DNA of 64,000 nt from an uncultured Aquimarina sp. (GTDB lineage Bacteria; Bacteroidota; Bacteroidia; Flavobacteriales; Flavobacteriaceae). Shown here one piece after another: positions 1-8,514 of the stretch. The DNA lies in assembly GCA_947498595.1 (NCBI GenBank), contig CANMKX010000011.1, forward strand, positions 60,496 to 124,495, written 5' to 3'. Under the pieces are notes generated by a model. It saw only the letters and a list, made by a program, of their open reading frames with translations, ran no database searches and had not been told where the DNA came from. The translations under genes were made by a program, and so were the position numbers. Each line of letters starts with the position of its first letter. Position 1 is the stretch's first letter.

Positions 1-1349
1 ATAATTTTCATTATTTCATTAAAGGAACATTAAATGCTTCTCTAGGCGACTTATCTCCTACTGATTTTGATGCTGGAGGGCATAGTTTAACTCAAAATAC
101 AACAAGTCTTGATATGTCTCGTTATTTTGAAGATATTATGAGTGGTTTTAATATCGCTTTTGGAGCAGAATATCGTACCGAAAATTTCGTTATCTTTTCT
201 GGAGAAGAAGCTTCTTATGCTACTTATGACAGCAACGGAATTGCCATTACTGACCCTGCTAATCAAACACAAGCTACAGATCCAATAACAGGAGAGCTTA
301 GACCTGGCGGTTCTCAAGGATTTCCAGGATACAGCCCTGCAAACGAAATAGACCGTTCTCGCTCTAATGTATCATTATACGCAGATGCAGAATTGGATAT
401 TACTGAGTCTTTTTTATTAAACGCAGCTGCTCGTTTCGAGAATTATAGTGATTTTGGAAGTACCCTAAACGGTAAAATTGCTGCACGTTTTAAGGCTACT
501 GATAAAATCAATATTCGTGGTTCGTTAAGTACAGGGTTTAGAGCTCCATCATTAGCTCAAATCTATTACAATTTACGTTTTACAGATTTTCAAGGAGGTG
601 TAGCAACCGAAACACTATTGTCTCCTAATAATAGCCCAGTTACTGCTTCTTTTGGAATAGAACAATTAAAAGAAGAAACTGCGACAAATGCTTCTCTTGG
701 AGTTACCGCAACTATTGGTAATTTTACAGCAACTGTTGATGGTTATTATATCGATGTTAAAGATCGTATTGTGTTAACAGGTACTTTTGCAGCTCCACAA
801 ATCCCTAATGTTGCAGAAGCTCAATTTTTTGCTAATGGAGTAGATACTGAAACCTTAGGTGTTGATGTTGTATTGTCATGGAAAAAGGATTTAGGGAATG
901 CGGGGACTATTAATACTACTCTTGCAGGAAATATCAATGATATGTCAATTAAAGACGTAAATAATGGTGCACTGGATCGCAATACATTTTTTGGAGATCG
1001 TGAACGCGCATTTTTATTAGCATCGGCTCCTGAAAGTAAATTCTCTTTGAATGGTACTTATAAGCTTGAAAAATTAAATGCTGGTGTTGGAGTGACGCGC
1101 TTTAGCGAAATAACTCTCATTGATTTTGCTGACACAGAAGATATATACGAAGCTAAATATACTGTAGATGTAACTTTAGGGTATCAATTATCAAAAAACC
1201 TAAAACTTACTATTGGTGGTAATAATATATTCAATGAATATCCTGACCAACAGAATGATGGTGAAACAGAATCTGGCGGGTATTGGGACGCTGTTCAAAT
1301 GGGGTTCGGTGGAGCATATTATTATGCTAGAATGAGTTATAATTTCTAA
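1..1349 (+). CDS. TonB-dependent outer-membrane receptor, C-terminal part (5' end outside window)
   Basis: The frame is open from the left edge, so only the C-terminal part of the beta-barrel is present. The segment RGSLSTGFRAPSLAQ and the final strand ending in YNF, with a terminal aromatic residue, are typical of TonB-dependent receptors of the SusC/siderophore type. Such proteins import large nutrients or chelates across the outer membrane using TonB energy. The substrate cannot be told from this part. A strong terminator follows directly, so transcription is likely to end here. Confidence 0.9.
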   Translation, partial: NFHYFIKGTLNASLGDLSPTDFDAGGHSLTQNTTSLDMSRYFEDIMSGFNIAFGAEYRTENFVIFSGEEASYATYDSNGIAITDPANQTQATDPITGELRPGGSQGFPGYSPANEIDRSRSNVSLYADAELDITESFLLNAAARFENYSDFGSTLNGKIAARFKATDKINIRGSLSTGFRAPSLAQIYYNLRFTDFQGGVATETLLSPNNSPVTASFGIEQLKEETATNASLGVTATIGNFTATVDGYYIDVKDRIVLTGTFAAPQIPNVAEAQFFANGVDTETLGVDVVLSWKKDLGNAGTINTTLAGNINDMSIKDVNNGALDRNTFFGDRERAFLLASAPESKFSLNGTYKLEKLNAGVGVTRFSEITLIDFADTEDIYEAKYTVDVTLGYQLSKNLKLTIGGNNIFNEYPDQQNDGETESGGYWDAVQMGFGGAYYYARMSYNF

Positions 1350-1373
1350 AACTTATTGCTAAACAAATACATA

Positions 1374-1413
1374 AAACTGTTGTACTCGTTCTATAAAACA
1401 AGTACAACAGTTT
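1374..1413 (+). terminator. Rho-independent-type hairpin after the TonB receptor
   Basis: A perfect 13-bp stem (AAACTGTTGTACT with AGTACAACAGTTT) encloses a 14-nt loop and is followed by T-rich sequence, 24 bp after the receptor stop codon. Confidence 0.8.
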
Positions 1414-1518
1414 ATTATAATCTCTCATATTTTTACTCCCTTCTACTATTCTATAGTATCTTAATAATCATTTATGTAGACACTACTAACAACAAAAATA
1501 ACTTGTAAACAACTAACT

Positions 1519-2310
1519 ATGAAATCGCTATTTATTCTTTCTCTTCTTTTAAGCTTGACTTTTATTTCGTGCAACAAATCACCTTCAATAAATAATCAAA
1601 AAAACAGTAATAAAACAACTAATGAACCTTCAATAAATAATCTAATAAAATATCAATCAGAAAATCTAATCATTACACAACTTTCAAAACACGTTTATGA
1701 ACATGTTTCATATTTAAATACAAACGATTTTGGAAGAGTTTCCTGTAATGGAATGTTTGTTATAAATGAAAATAAAAGTGTCCTTTTTGATACTCCAATA
1801 GATAACAAAAGTTCAACAGAATTGATCAATTATATTACTAAAGAACTGAAATCTGAAATAATTGCCCTTATTCCAACCCATTTTCATAATGATTGTGTTG
1901 GTGGAATAGCAGAATTTGAAAAACATAATATTCCAACTTATGCATCTGAGCAAACTATAAAATTATTAAAAGAAAACAATCCAAATTTCAATAACCCAAT
2001 AAAAAGTTTTACTACTAATTTTACCTTAGATATTGGAAACAAAAAAGTTTATGCAGCATACTTTGGAGAAGGTCACACAAAAGATAATATTATAGGTTAT
2101 TTTCCAAATGACAATGCAGTTTTTGGAGGATGTTTGATCAAGAAAGTTGGAGCAAGTAAAGGAAATTTAGAGGACGCCAATATTAAAGAATGGTCAAAAA
2201 CGGTAGAGAAAGTTAAATTAAAGTATCCTAATGCAAAAATTGTCATTCCAGGGCATGGAAAATGGGGTGATACTGAATTATTTGATTATACCATAAAGTT
2301 ATTCAAATAA
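1519..2310 (+). CDS. Subclass B1 metallo-beta-lactamase, lipoprotein
   Basis: A 263-residue protein with a hydrophobic signal and a lipobox (FISC, Cys18), so it is probably anchored in the periplasm. It carries the whole zinc set of B1 enzymes: His121, His123 and Asp125 in THFHND, His186 in GEGHTKDN, Cys205 in FGGCLIK, and His246 in PGHG. In this family the two-zinc site hydrolyses beta-lactams, including carbapenems. The GGCLIK Cys ligand and the following DA and W positions separate it from glyoxalase II-like MBL-fold hydrolases. Flavobacteria often carry chromosomal B1 enzymes (BlaB/IND type). It is single-gene, next to the cassette array, with no obvious cassette termini of its own. Activity and spectrum are inference. 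Confidence 0.88.
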   Translation: MKSLFILSLLLSLTFISCNKSPSINNQKNSNKTTNEPSINNLIKYQSENLIITQLSKHVYEHVSYLNTNDFGRVSCNGMFVINENKSVLFDTPIDNKSSTELINYITKELKSEIIALIPTHFHNDCVGGIAEFEKHNIPTYASEQTIKLLKENNPNFNNPIKSFTTNFTLDIGNKKVYAAYFGEGHTKDNIIGYFPNDNAVFGGCLIKKVGASKGNLEDANIKEWSKTVEKVKLKYPNAKIVIPGHGKWGDTELFDYTIKLFK

Positions 2311-2408
2311 TGAAATGCTACAAATAACTACCTATTCATGCATTTTTCTTTAATGTCAAGAAAGAATTATACTGTAATCATTAACAAACCTTTGTTAACT
2401 ATTGATTT

Positions 2409-2477
2409 TACTAACTTTATTTAAAAAACACTAGTAAATAATTTCAGAACACTAATTAATTTAATTACCTTTAATAA
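2409..2477 (+). repeat. Module shared with the retron upstream region (copy 1)
   Basis: The segment TTACTAAC, about 12 variable bases, CACTAGTAAATAATTT (2429-2444), then an AATTA-CTTT-TAAA block, recurs at 24871-24939 ahead of the retron. Here it lies just before the reverse-transcriptase cassette. The conserved ACCTTTAA/ATCTTTGA block resembles a Bacteroidota -7 element, so it may be a mobile promoter or a second type of cassette junction. Confidence 0.6.
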
Positions 2478-2519
2478 AAGAAAAATATAAGTGATATATA
2501 GTTACCAATAATTAAAAAA

Positions 2520-2868
2520 ACAAACAGAATGAAAATAATATGGGATAAGTAGTCGAGTGAAATTTGGTGAAACCTTTAGAATACTGCAAGACTATTTTAG
2601 AGTCTTTGGATTAGGGATACCATATATGCAAGTCAGAAGATTAATTTCTACTGAAACATATAAGGAGTCAGCCATAAGCTGATATAAACCTAGAATTGTT
2701 GGTAATGCTTTCATTTCAGATATTAAGTTATTTAAAGTTAAAGATACAATAATTATACGCGTGCTAAACGTGAGGGAAGGCAACCAATAGGTTGTCGTTG
2801 AGTTTCATATATTAGCTCATTAAAGACGTTTTCCGCTTATTCCTATTATTTTTTTATATAAATTATTA
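2520..2868 (+). ncRNA. Putative structured non-coding RNA upstream of the DRT-type reverse transcriptase
   Basis: About 350 bp without a plausible gene on the sense strand separate the cassette start from the RT start codon. Three local hairpins are visible: AAGACT 2588-2593 with AGTCTT 2601-2606, TCAGC 2668-2672 with GCTGA 2678-2682, and GGCAACC 2779-2785 with GGTTGTC 2790-2796 (one G-U pair). A T7 run lies at 2849-2855. DRT2 and DRT9 defence systems both have an ncRNA immediately upstream of the RT that serves as the template. RNA ends are not defined from sequence. Confidence 0.55.
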
Positions 2869-4395
2869 ATGGCAAAAGAAGAATGGTTTAAACTTAAAAG
2901 ATATCCGCATTTAGGCAATCAAATTAGTCCTAAAGGCTATAAAGATATTATTGATAAAATCACTAACGAAAGTTTCATTTCTACACATTCATTTGCTCCA
3001 TTTATTCATAGAATAAAAAAAACTAAAAAATATCGAAAAGAATACAAAGATGGTATTATTCAAAATAACGGATTGAGAAAGAAAAGTATAAAACCTAGAG
3101 ATTTATATTATGCAACACATATAGATTCTTTAATTTATTCTTACTACTCGCACCTTCTAACTGAAAATTACGATATTATACTCAAAAGGGAAAATATATC
3201 AAATTCTGTTACTGCTTACAGAAAAATACCTAAAGAACCCAATAGCAAAAGTGGGAAATGTAATATTGATTTTGCAAATGATATTTTTGATTACATCAAA
3301 CAAAAATCAAAAACTAACAAAAACCAAGTTGTAATAGCTTTTGACATAAAAGGTTTTTTTGATAATTTAAATCATAAAAAACTAAAGGAAAAATGGTGTA
3401 AAGTAATAAACAAAAGCACATTACCTAAACATCACTATCAAGTTTATAAGAACATCACCAAATTTTCATATATTAATGAAAGTGAGCTGTTTAATCACTT
3501 AAATGGTAAATTAATAATTGAGAGATATACAGATAGTTCTCGTTTAACGAAAGAATACAAGAAAAAAAATATTAAGAATCTAAAATATTCTAAAAGCCAA
3601 CGTGTAATTTCTTTTTGCAATAAAAAAAACGATTTATATGCCGTCCGGAAAGCTGGTTTAATTAAATCAAACAAATACATTTATAATAACGGAATCAAAA
3701 CTGAAAGAAAAGTAGGGATTCCTCAAGGTTCTCCTATAAGTGCAACTTTAGCTAATATTTATATGCTCGATTTTGACATAGAAATGTGCAAAGAAATATC
3801 TGATTTAGATGGTGTATATAGTAGATATTCAGATGATATGATTGTCGTTTGTGATGTTAAATATAAAGATGTAATTATTGACAAACTGACAAAGGCTATT
3901 AAGACAATTTGCGAGCTTGAAATTCAGAAAAAGAAAACACAAATATTTCATTTTGTAAATAACAATAGTAAATTAGTCTGTTATCAAGAATTTAAAAACC
4001 ATTCAACAATAAATAGAAATTTAGAGTATTTAGGTTTTCAGTTTGATGGAGAAAATATTACAATTAAGAATAGTAGTATTTCTGCTTATTATGGAAAAAT
4101 GACCAGAAATGTTAATCGTTCAATTTATTACGCAAGAAACACTTCAAACCCAAAAACAAAAAAGAAAATATTTAAATCTAGACTTCAAAAAAAGTTTACT
4201 TGCATTGGCGGAAAAAGAATATTAAAAAGAGTAAGAAGCTCTATAGATAAATCACAGTTTGATGTAACAAAATCATACAATTATGGAAATTATTTAACTT
4301 ATGTAAACAAATCGACTTCTATTACAAGTGATATGAAAATTGAAAAACAACTGCGAAATCATTGGAAGATATTGCATTTGAAATTGAAAAAATAA
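2869..4395 (+). CDS. Antiviral reverse transcriptase, unknown-group (UG) type, DRT2/DRT9-like
   Basis: A 508-residue reverse transcriptase. Motif A is VVIAFDIKGFFDNL (Asp159), the PQGSP motif sits at residues 285-289, and the catalytic YSDD is at 320-323, so all active-site acidic residues are present. The N-terminal part (KLKRYPHL, STHSFAPFI, YYATHIDSLIYSYYSHLL) matches my memory of defence-associated UG reverse transcriptases of the DRT2/DRT9 branch, not group II introns or retrons. There is no maturase or endonuclease domain. The only gene in its cassette, it is preceded by a structured leader. Such enzymes copy the upstream RNA into repetitive or homopolymeric DNA in response to phage. 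The length of about 500 residues may favour DRT9, but I cannot settle the subclass. Confidence 0.72.
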   Translation: MAKEEWFKLKRYPHLGNQISPKGYKDIIDKITNESFISTHSFAPFIHRIKKTKKYRKEYKDGIIQNNGLRKKSIKPRDLYYATHIDSLIYSYYSHLLTENYDIILKRENISNSVTAYRKIPKEPNSKSGKCNIDFANDIFDYIKQKSKTNKNQVVIAFDIKGFFDNLNHKKLKEKWCKVINKSTLPKHHYQVYKNITKFSYINESELFNHLNGKLIIERYTDSSRLTKEYKKKNIKNLKYSKSQRVISFCNKKNDLYAVRKAGLIKSNKYIYNNGIKTERKVGIPQGSPISATLANIYMLDFDIEMCKEISDLDGVYSRYSDDMIVVCDVKYKDVIIDKLTKAIKTICELEIQKKKTQIFHFVNNNSKLVCYQEFKNHSTINRNLEYLGFQFDGENITIKNSSISAYYGKMTRNVNRSIYYARNTSNPKTKKKIFKSRLQKKFTCIGGKRILKRVRSSIDKSQFDVTKSYNYGNYLTYVNKSTSITSDMKIEKQLRNHWKILHLKLKK

Positions 4396-4406
4396 CTATT
4401 GGTAAC

Positions 4407-4927
4407 ACTAGTAATCGTTGTACAAGCTAATAATTATAAAATATAAAGCAGAAGAAAAGTCTTTTTAAGAGACTTTTCTTCTGTGTTTAGGTGAATCAAT
4501 TAATAAGATTAAAATTCTTAATAAAGACGTATAATACGTCTTTATTAAAAATATAGTCATCTATAAAAAGTGTCTTAGTTTTGGCTATACTTTTGCTCAG
4601 GTTTTTAGAAAATCTCAGATACTTTTTTAGGTTATAGGCAATAGCAGAAAGCATCATTACTTTGCTAGCTTAGTGGATTCCTATAGTATTGATCTTTTTC
4701 AATCCCATAAATTTGATTCAATACAATTCAATATGTAATTATCTTAAAATAAACTACTTTTAATGTATAAAACCGTCAGAGCCTGCAAAATCTCAAGAGT
4801 ACTGATTGAATAAAAATAAATATCTTTCAAAAGAAACAAAAACCTATTTTAAAGCTGTTTGATATTGGCTATATTTAGCTTTTATAAAACTATAAAATAA
4901 CAAACAGGGGTTTCTGCGCAGACTCAC
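4407..4927 (+). repeat. Cassette spacer repeat 1 (long attC-like spacer with IS remnant)
   Basis: It starts GTAATCGTTG (4411), includes a terminator-like hairpin (AGAAGAAAAG arm near 4448, complementary arm to about 4482), and ends in the shared block reading CAGGGGTTTCTGCGCAGACTCACGTTG over two segments (to 4931). Its middle (about 4545-4720) is minus-strand remnant of the IS1182-like transposase 3' end seen at 35.2 kb. There the residues FMGLKKINTIGIH are followed by a stop and ASKVMMLSAIAYNLKK. This is the stretch without genes between the RT and the next ORF. Confidence 0.75.
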
Positions 4928-4982
4928 GTTGTAAACAATGCGTCAAACCATACTCTGCTGTTTTTAAAATAATGCTGAATTA

Positions 4983-5324
4983 ATGAATAAAATAATTGCT
5001 TTATTTTTAACTATTAATTTTTTAACTATCAGTTTCTATCAAAATCAGAATTCTAAATTTGAATTTAAGGAATGGCATAAATCACCTAATAGAAGCCCTT
5101 TATTCTCTACTATTTACCCACATGTAGAATGGAATGAAATAAAGAAAATAAAACTCGGATTGACTAAAAAAAATGCTGAATTTGATTTTCAGTATTATCA
5201 TCATCCTGTAAATGCAATTATTTTCACTAAATCACCAGAAAATGAAAATTATGAAATCGCACTAAAATTATCGGACGATAAAACTAAAGTGATTGATATA
5301 AGTTTTCTGAAGTTGGATCAATAA
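4983..5324 (+). CDS. Cassette-borne small secreted protein, function unknown
   Basis: 113 residues with a short hydrophobic N-terminus (MNKIIALFLTINFLTIS), probably a signal peptide or membrane anchor. No family recognised. The rest is mixed polar sequence with a YYHHP stretch in the middle. It is the only gene of its cassette, which opens 55 bp upstream with GTTGTAAACA and closes 14 bp downstream with the near-complementary TGTTTACGAC. There is no adjacent partner, so no function can be deduced from context. Confidence 0.6.
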   Translation: MNKIIALFLTINFLTISFYQNQNSKFEFKEWHKSPNRSPLFSTIYPHVEWNEIKKIKLGLTKKNAEFDFQYYHHPVNAIIFTKSPENENYEIALKLSDDKTKVIDISFLKLDQ

Positions 5325-5347
5325 CTGAATAAAGAACTGTTTACGAC

Positions 5348-5824
5348 AAAGGTAATCGTTGCACAAGTCGATAATTATAAAACATAAAGGAGAATAAAAG
5401 CCTTTTTAAGAGGCTTTTATTCTGTGTTTAGGTGAATCAATTAAGAATATAGTCATCTATAAAAATAGTCTTAGTTTTGGCAATACTTTTGCTTAGATTT
5501 TTAGAAAATTTCAGATACTTTTTCAGATTATAGGCAATAGCAGAAAGCATCATTACTTTGCTAGCTTGGTGGATTCCTATAGTATTGATCTTTCTTAATC
5601 CCATAAATTTGACTCAATACAATTCAATGTGTAATTATCTTAAAACAAACTACTTTTAATGTATAAAATCGTCAGATTGCGCAAAATCTCAAGAGTACTG
5701 ATTGAATAAAAATAAATATCTTTCAAAAGAAACAAAAACCCATTTTAAAGCTGTTTGATATTGGCTATATTTAGCTTTTATAAAACTATAAAATAACAAA
5801 CAGGGGTTTCTGCGCAGACTCACG
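5348..5824 (+). repeat. Cassette spacer repeat 2
   Basis: Homologous to spacer 1 over nearly its whole length: GTAATCGTTGCACAAG start (5352), terminator-like hairpin around 5389-5424, the same transposase remnant (about 5450-5620), and the CAGGGGTTTCTGCGCAGAC end (about 5801-5819). The following cassette begins GTCGTAATAT instead of GTT. Confidence 0.75.
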
Positions 5825-5851
5825 TCGTAATATATAAAATAAAAAAGACTT

Positions 5852-6676
5852 ATGGGAACTTGGGGTCCAGCCATATATTCAGATGATTTAGCTTGTGACA
5901 TCAGAGATAATTTTAAAGAGTTGATTGGTGATGGTCTCAATTCAGAACAAGCTACATCTGCACTTATACAGGAATATAAAGATTCAATTAATGATAGTGA
6001 TGAAAACTCAGTGTTTTGGTTTGCACTTGCAGACACACAATGGAAAAACGGACGCCTAATTAATAGAGTTCTTGAAAAAACTCTTGAAATTATTGAAAGT
6101 GGATCTGATTTAGATAGGTGGAAAGAAGACCATAAAGGGCTTAAAAAAAGGGAGGCTGTAATTACAAAATTTAAACAGCAACTTTTAACTGAACAGCCTA
6201 AAGAAAAAAGAATTCCAAAAGTTTATAGAGAGAAATCAACGTTCAATATTGGCGATATATTCAGCTATCAAAACAAATTAGAGAACAAAATCATATTCAG
6301 AGTAATTGGTATACATCAAGACAAAGGTGGCAGATTTTCGGTTTGTGAGTTACTTGATTGGTCTGAGAAAAAATTACCTATAAAAAATGGGCTTCTTTCA
6401 AAAGGTAAGATAGATGTCAACAAATTGTCCAAACTAAGAATTAGAACTATTGAAGACGATAAAACGCAATTTATGTTGGGCGAAACAGTTGCAAAACATA
6501 AGCCAAAGGATAGCTGGTTTGAGTTGATAGCAACTAAAAGTAAACCATATCAAAAATGTACTGGTTACTCTGTTATTTTATGGAGGAATTTAGATGAATT
6601 ATTGATCAATGAATTTGAAAATAAACGCATTACGCAATTGGTAACTGTTTCAGGACGTGACAATCATAAAATATAA
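5852..6676 (+). CDS. DUF4259-like N-terminal protein, cassette-borne, C-terminus fused into the spacer
   Basis: 274 residues. The start MGTWGPAIYSDDLACD resembles the MGxWGxGIFxxD opening of the DUF4259 family, small proteins often found among immunity-type genes. A second domain (about residues 130-265) is unrecognised. The end is odd: the last 15 or so codons read into a diverged copy of the spacer start (GTAACTGTTTCAGG against the usual GTAATCGTTGCACAAG). The stop is the TAA inside the AAAATATAAAGG block. The native stop has therefore probably been lost and the tail SGRDNHKI is spacer-derived. Function unknown. Confidence 0.6.
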   Translation: MGTWGPAIYSDDLACDIRDNFKELIGDGLNSEQATSALIQEYKDSINDSDENSVFWFALADTQWKNGRLINRVLEKTLEIIESGSDLDRWKEDHKGLKKREAVITKFKQQLLTEQPKEKRIPKVYREKSTFNIGDIFSYQNKLENKIIFRVIGIHQDKGGRFSVCELLDWSEKKLPIKNGLLSKGKIDVNKLSKLRIRTIEDDKTQFMLGETVAKHKPKDSWFELIATKSKPYQKCTGYSVILWRNLDELLINEFENKRITQLVTVSGRDNHKI

Positions 6677-6722
6677 AGGAGAAGAAAAGGCTTTTTAAGA
6701 GGTTTTTCTTCTGTGTTTAGGT
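6640..6722 (+). repeat. Cassette spacer repeat 3 (left part only)
   Basis: It carries only the spacer start and its terminator-like hairpin (AGAAGAAAAGGC ... TTTTTCTTCTG, with mismatches). It then diverges after GTGTTTAGGTGAGTC. The array is broken here. From about 6723 to 7201 I see no gene, only AT-rich DNA, one 17-bp CCTGAGCTTGTCGAAGG repeat (6834-6850) and traces of decayed sequence. Confidence 0.6.
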
Positions 6723-7201
6723 GAGTCCCTTATCACTAATACTCAACAGAGTCGAGTACCCATATAGATTGGTTATACTATAATTCACATTAATCCTTCT
6801 CATCTGATACGCTAAAAAAACTAAAAGACGTACCCTGAGCTTGTCGAAGGGAATGGATTTTAGTTTTTGTCATAGACTTTCGACAATATTTATCAGTCTT
6901 ACAAACTATCATTTAAGTAGTTATATTACTCAATTGTACACTTGTAATCTTCGAATTCTGCTACAATTTATTCCCTTTGCTGCTACGCTATCAAATGCCG
7001 CACCATACTCTGCCTAGCAACATCTTCTATGATAATTTTATTTACTACGAATTACGTCAAAGTCTCTTTATATATAGAGGACGTTTGTTCTATCGCCCTA
7101 TTTGCAAATTTTGCATATAGGAAGAGTGTTTTTTACTAGACTTGTTTATTGTGCTATATTTCATCACTTAACCAGCGATTTTGATGGGTACTGCGAGTCT
7201 A

Positions 7202-7393
7202 TTAGGTATCCCTGCCGTTGATCCTATACGATCCAAAAACATCACCCACAGGATTGTTATTCATTTTTTGTATGATTTCAGGCCGATTATCCACAAACAC
7301 AAAACCTTGCTTCTCATTCCTTTTATTTTGAGCAACAGAATTAGCAATCCTTCTACTTTTGTGCTCTTTTGGCTTCTCTACTTGTGCATACAT
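7202..7393 (-). pseudogene. Truncated eCIS cargo-like protein, leader only
   Basis: 63 codons. The N-terminus (MYAQVEKPKE, then HKSRRIANSVAQ, then FVFVDNRPE) is the same leader as in the 306-residue protein at 36347-37267. FVDNRPE-type leaders are common in DUF4157/eCIS-linked proteins of Bacteroidota. The protein ends a few residues later, so no effector domain remains. I read it as the stump of a second cargo gene, near the DUF4157 gene and the eCIS baseplate operon. Confidence 0.65.
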
Positions 7394-7533
7394 ATTTCAT
7401 CTGTTTTTTTATATTTTTTTAAATCGGTCAGATGTTATTCGCCATTAATCATCTTGGTAATTATCAAAATTTATTATGGCTCATTTCAAACCCTTTTAAT
7501 TTTCTTAGTGGTTGTTATAGGCTCACTTCGGCT

Positions 7534-7768
7534 GCATTTCGACTTGCTTCGACTACCTGCCCTCTGTACGAGACTTCGGTAGGCAGGCGCTCAGCAACCA
7601 TCGTTCAATGCCCTCAGTGTAAATTCTTCATCTATCCTGAGCTTGTCGAAGGACTATTATGTGCTACTAGACGCTCTAGTGATCTTTATTTTTACTATAT
7701 CTTTATCGTATACTGGTCTAATAACAGCTTATTTGGGTGTTATTAGACCAGTGTACTGTATATCTATC
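7534..7768. repeat. Duplicated segment (copy of 37367-37613) with a 15-bp-stem hairpin
   Basis: About 235 bp nearly identical to the DNA between the intact cargo gene and the integrase at 37.4-37.6 kb. It includes the CTACCTGCCCT and GGTAGGCAGGCGCTCAGCAA blocks, a CCTGAGCTTGTCGAAGG copy (7637-7653), and a perfect hairpin ACTGGTCTAATAACA / TGTTATTAGACCAGT (7712-7726 / 7738-7752). In the 37-kb copy the integrase 3' end follows; here only about 15 bp of that end survive. No real gene lies between 7394 and 7897. Confidence 0.8.
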
Positions 7769-7897
7769 TTATTTAAAACGTATCCTTCGACAAGCTCAGG
7801 ATACGGATATTGATCTTGAACAAACTTAGGTTACGGATATTGACCTTGAACAAGCTCAGATACACTTTGGATATATCTTATATAATGCTCGCAATTA

Positions 7898-8281
7898 TCA
7901 AAATCCTCGTAAAGATTTAACCCCCATTACGTCTGCTTCTTTTTCTAAGCCTATATTATCATTAATTGCTTGTCCGTTAAAACTAGTGGTCGGACGTACC
8001 CTACCTTGTTTTTGTTGTACCACATGCCAAGCTTCGTGTGGTAAATGCTTTTCTTGCCCTCGACCTAAATGTATATTCGTGCCTTGTGCATAGGCATGTG
8101 CATTGAGTTGCGCTGGTTTTGCGCTGTTATAATGTACTCGTACATCACTCATATCTATTCCGCTTAGACGTTCGATGCCTTGTTTTAATTGATTAGGCAT
8201 TCCTGTGTTATTAGGTGCTGCCTTTCGTTGTATGTTGGCGATACTTTCTTTTTGTTCTTTTGGTGCGTACATCTTTATCAT
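7898..8281 (-). CDS. DUF4157 (eCIS-core) protein with HExxH motif
   Basis: 127 residues. The segments GIERLSGIDMSDVRVHYNS and AQLNAHAYAQGTNIHLG, then LPHEAWHVVQQKQGRV, are the DUF4157 signature; the HEAWH zinc-protease motif is at residues 82-86. DUF4157 is the domain most strongly tied to eCIS loci, usually fused to or beside effectors. Here it stands almost alone and stops shortly after the domain (SLRGF), so a C-terminal effector may have been lost. It lies beside the eCIS fibre/baseplate operon on the same strand. Confidence 0.85.
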   Translation of the reverse strand: MIKMYAPKEQKESIANIQRKAAPNNTGMPNQLKQGIERLSGIDMSDVRVHYNSAKPAQLNAHAYAQGTNIHLGRGQEKHLPHEAWHVVQQKQGRVRPTTSFNGQAINDNIGLEKEADVMGVKSLRGF

Positions 8282-8429
8282 TTTATAGCAAGATACTCTG
8301 TTGGTATTTTCTATATAAGCGTAGTTCTGCGTGGATTTGTTATGTAGGTATTTATCATTTCGACAAACTCACTGATCTCAACTATATTTTAGTTGGCTTA
8401 ATCGTTTAGTTTCTTTGATGATATCAAAA

Positions 8430-8460
8430 AGTGTTTACTAATTATTTTAATAAGCACTTT
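8430..8460 (-). terminator. Terminator-like hairpin of the AAAAGTG...CACTTTT family
   Basis: AAAAGTG pairs with CACTTTT around an AT-rich loop. Closely related hairpins follow the gp25 gene (13135-13169) and the second tube gene (38363-38398), all at the 3' end of eCIS transcription units. Confidence 0.5.
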
Positions 8461-8474
8461 TGTTTGTTTTTATT

Positions 8475-8507
8475 AAAAACCATACTTAGATAAGCGTAGT
8501 GGTTTTT
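8475..8507 (-). terminator. Terminator of the eCIS baseplate/fibre operon
   Basis: AAAAACCA (8475-8482) pairs with TGGTTTTT (8500-8507) just after the stop of the 248-residue fibre-like gene. Confidence 0.65.
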
Positions 8508-8514
8508 GTTATAT

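Larger units (their letters stand above)
2501..5827 (+). mobile_element. Gene-cassette array, left segment (RT cassette and 113-aa cassette, then the start of a third)
   Basis: The RT cassette starts GTTACCAATA (2501-2510) and ends TATTGGTAAC (4397-4406), an exact 10-bp inverted match. The next cassette starts GTTGTAAACA (4928-4937) and ends TGTTTACGAC (5338-5347), 9 of 10. The two spacers (4407-4927 and 5348-5824) are homologous to each other and to those at 28-33 kb. Cassette-specific complementary ends next to conserved spacer DNA is the arrangement of integron cassettes with attC sites. Confidence 0.7.

Noticed and set aside
2592..2783. Minus-strand 63-codon ORF inside the leader of the DRT-type RT
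   Set aside because: No family similarity and no ribosome signal; it overlaps the putative template RNA. I report its openness as a finding but do not call it a gene.
5689..6036. Minus-strand 115-codon ORF at the spacer/cassette boundary
   Set aside because: It lies antisense to the spacer and the DUF4259-like gene; the related 27154-27339 ORF shows that this is just the spacer read in reverse.
7181..7746. Plus-strand ORFs over the cargo stump and the duplicated segment
   Set aside because: They are antisense to the leader fragment and cross the REP-like and hairpin repeats; their composition does not look like protein.
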